This document shows, in pieces, positions 8,009 to 8,908 of a stretch of 8,908 nucleotides of DNA. The stretch spans positions 1-8,908 of the forward strand of contig URBA01000046.1 of assembly GCA_900545905.1 (NCBI GenBank), given 5' to 3'. How positions within the stretch are numbered: the stretch's first letter is position 1; every line of letters starts with the position of its first letter. This stretch comes from an uncultured Collinsella sp. (GTDB lineage Bacteria > Actinomycetota > Coriobacteriia > Coriobacteriales > Coriobacteriaceae). Below the pieces are notes generated by a model that had not been told where the DNA came from, ran no database searches, and saw only the letters and a program-made list of their open reading frames with translations. A program made the position numbers and the translations under genes.

Positions 8009-8851
8009 ATGATTGTGTTTTCCGATATGGATGGAACGCTGCTGACGAGTGATAAGCAGATGAGCGACGCCACCTGGGCAATGCTCGACGAACTCGCTCG
8101 ACGTGGGATTGAGTTTGTGCCCTGCACGGGGCGTCCGCTGTCGGGCATCTTTGAGCCCATCCTCGCCCACCCCGCCGTACACTACGCGGTCTGTGCCAAC
8201 GGCGCCAGCGTCTGGCAGCTCGACGAGGATACGCCCACCGACGCCTCGCGCGCCACGTGCATCTTGAGCCGTCCGCTCGACCGTGGCATTGCCCACCGCA
8301 TCCATCGCATTGCCGCCGGCCACGATGTGACCTTCGATATCTTCGCGGATGGGCAGTGCTTCCTCCCCCGCTCGCTATACGGGCGTCTGGATGAGTTCTG
8401 TGGCGGCGACCCCCACATCGCGGCTTCGCTCAAGCGCACACGAACACCGATCGACATGGATATCGACAGCAAGATCGACGAGGTCGAGACGCTCGAACGC
8501 ATCGCCATGTACTGGCACGACCCGGCCGATCGCGACGCCATCGCAGCAGAGCTCGACACGCTCGGAGGCATTGAGGTCACGCGTTCGTACGCCATGAATA
8601 TCGAGGTCATGGGTGAGGGCGCCACCAAGGGGACGGCCCTCACGTGGTTATGCGAGCACCTGGGCGAGCGTCTCGCCGACGCCTGGGCGTTCGGCGACAA
8701 CATCAACGACATCCCCATGCTGCAGGCAGCGGGCCATGGCATGGCCATGATCAACGCCGAGCCCGAAGATCGCGAGGCCGCCGACGCCATCACCGAATAC
8801 GATAACGACCACGACGGCGTCGCCCGCGCCATCATGGCTGCCCTCGCCTAG
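8009..8851 (+). CDS. Cof-type HAD-IIB family hydrolase (putative sugar-phosphate or cofactor phosphatase)
   Basis: This 280-residue cytoplasmic phosphatase has all four HAD motifs. Motif I is FSDMDGTLL with nucleophile D6 and acid D8; motif II is T40 in VPCTGRP; motif III is K207 in GATKGTAL; motif IV is FGDNINDIPML (228-238) with D230 and D234 for Mg2+. The large cap between motifs II and III (about 85-190) is the C2 type of the Cof/YbiV group, which usually removes phosphate from sugar phosphates, PLP or FMN-like substrates; the true substrate cannot be read from sequence. AAAGGA lies nine bases before the ATG (8009). The gene sits just after the citrate synthase terminator, so it may be transcribed separately. 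The stop is TAG, and no truncation is seen. Confidence 0.93.
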   Translation: MIVFSDMDGTLLTSDKQMSDATWAMLDELARRGIEFVPCTGRPLSGIFEPILAHPAVHYAVCANGASVWQLDEDTPTDASRATCILSRPLDRGIAHRIHRIAAGHDVTFDIFADGQCFLPRSLYGRLDEFCGGDPHIAASLKRTRTPIDMDIDSKIDEVETLERIAMYWHDPADRDAIAAELDTLGGIEVTRSYAMNIEVMGEGATKGTALTWLCEHLGERLADAWAFGDNINDIPMLQAAGHGMAMINAEPEDREAADAITEYDNDHDGVARAIMAALA

Positions 8852-8908
8852 TTATTGGGTGTTCCTATAGTTTTGTCAACCGTCGGGGCTACTCCCGGTA
8901 GGGCACCC
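8852..8908 (+). other. Downstream flank with a possible small pseudoknot, cut by the window edge
   Basis: After the hydrolase stop there is no gene. CGGGG (8884-8888) can pair with UCCCG (8893-8897), and the loop CUAC (8889-8892) is complementary to GUAG (8898-8901) right after the stem. No U-tract follows, so it is not a normal terminator. The element runs into the window edge and cannot be classified. Confidence 0.25.

Overview
The window looks like a chromosomal core region of a GC-rich Coriobacteriia member (Actinomycetota), most like Collinsella or a close relative. This is inferred from the protein sequences, the secA-prfB pair, the alanine-rich tail on bL31 and the terminator style; no database search was possible. 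There is no mobile element, CRISPR array, rRNA, tRNA or obvious accessory system.

Layout. Seven genes lie in two divergent blocks around a spacer at 5832-6137. The leftward block reads rpmE (ribosomal protein bL31) > secA (Sec motor ATPase) > prfB (release factor 2) > a YitT-family membrane protein. A strong terminator separates rpmE from secA. secA and prfB are fused translationally by a one-base stop/start overlap. A second terminator sits between prfB and the YitT gene, directly against the latter's ribosome binding site. The rightward block reads a small ACT-domain protein > citrate synthase > (strong terminator) > a Cof-type HAD hydrolase. Bases 1-53 and 8852-8908 hold no gene.

How the genes relate. 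The leftward genes serve translation and secretion: a ribosomal protein, peptide release and preprotein export. The rightward genes are metabolic: citrate synthesis preceded by a probable amino-acid-sensing ACT protein, and a phosphatase.

Most interesting points: (1) the rpmE 5' leader folds into two look-alike hairpins, and the second extends into a helix that covers the Shine-Dalgarno sequence, a convincing candidate for bL31 autoregulation; (2) RF2 carries SPT in place of the usual SPF stop-codon recognition tripeptide, has no programmed frameshift, and none of the seven genes here ends in TGA; (3) bL31 has a roughly 75-residue Ala/Lys/Glu tail; (4) a 69-bp imperfect palindrome lies between rpmE and secA, and its mismatches mostly become G-U pairs in the leftward transcript; (5) the two leftward terminators share an almost identical hairpin core. 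I found no evidence for a wholly new multi-gene system; the novelty is regulatory and at the level of single residues.
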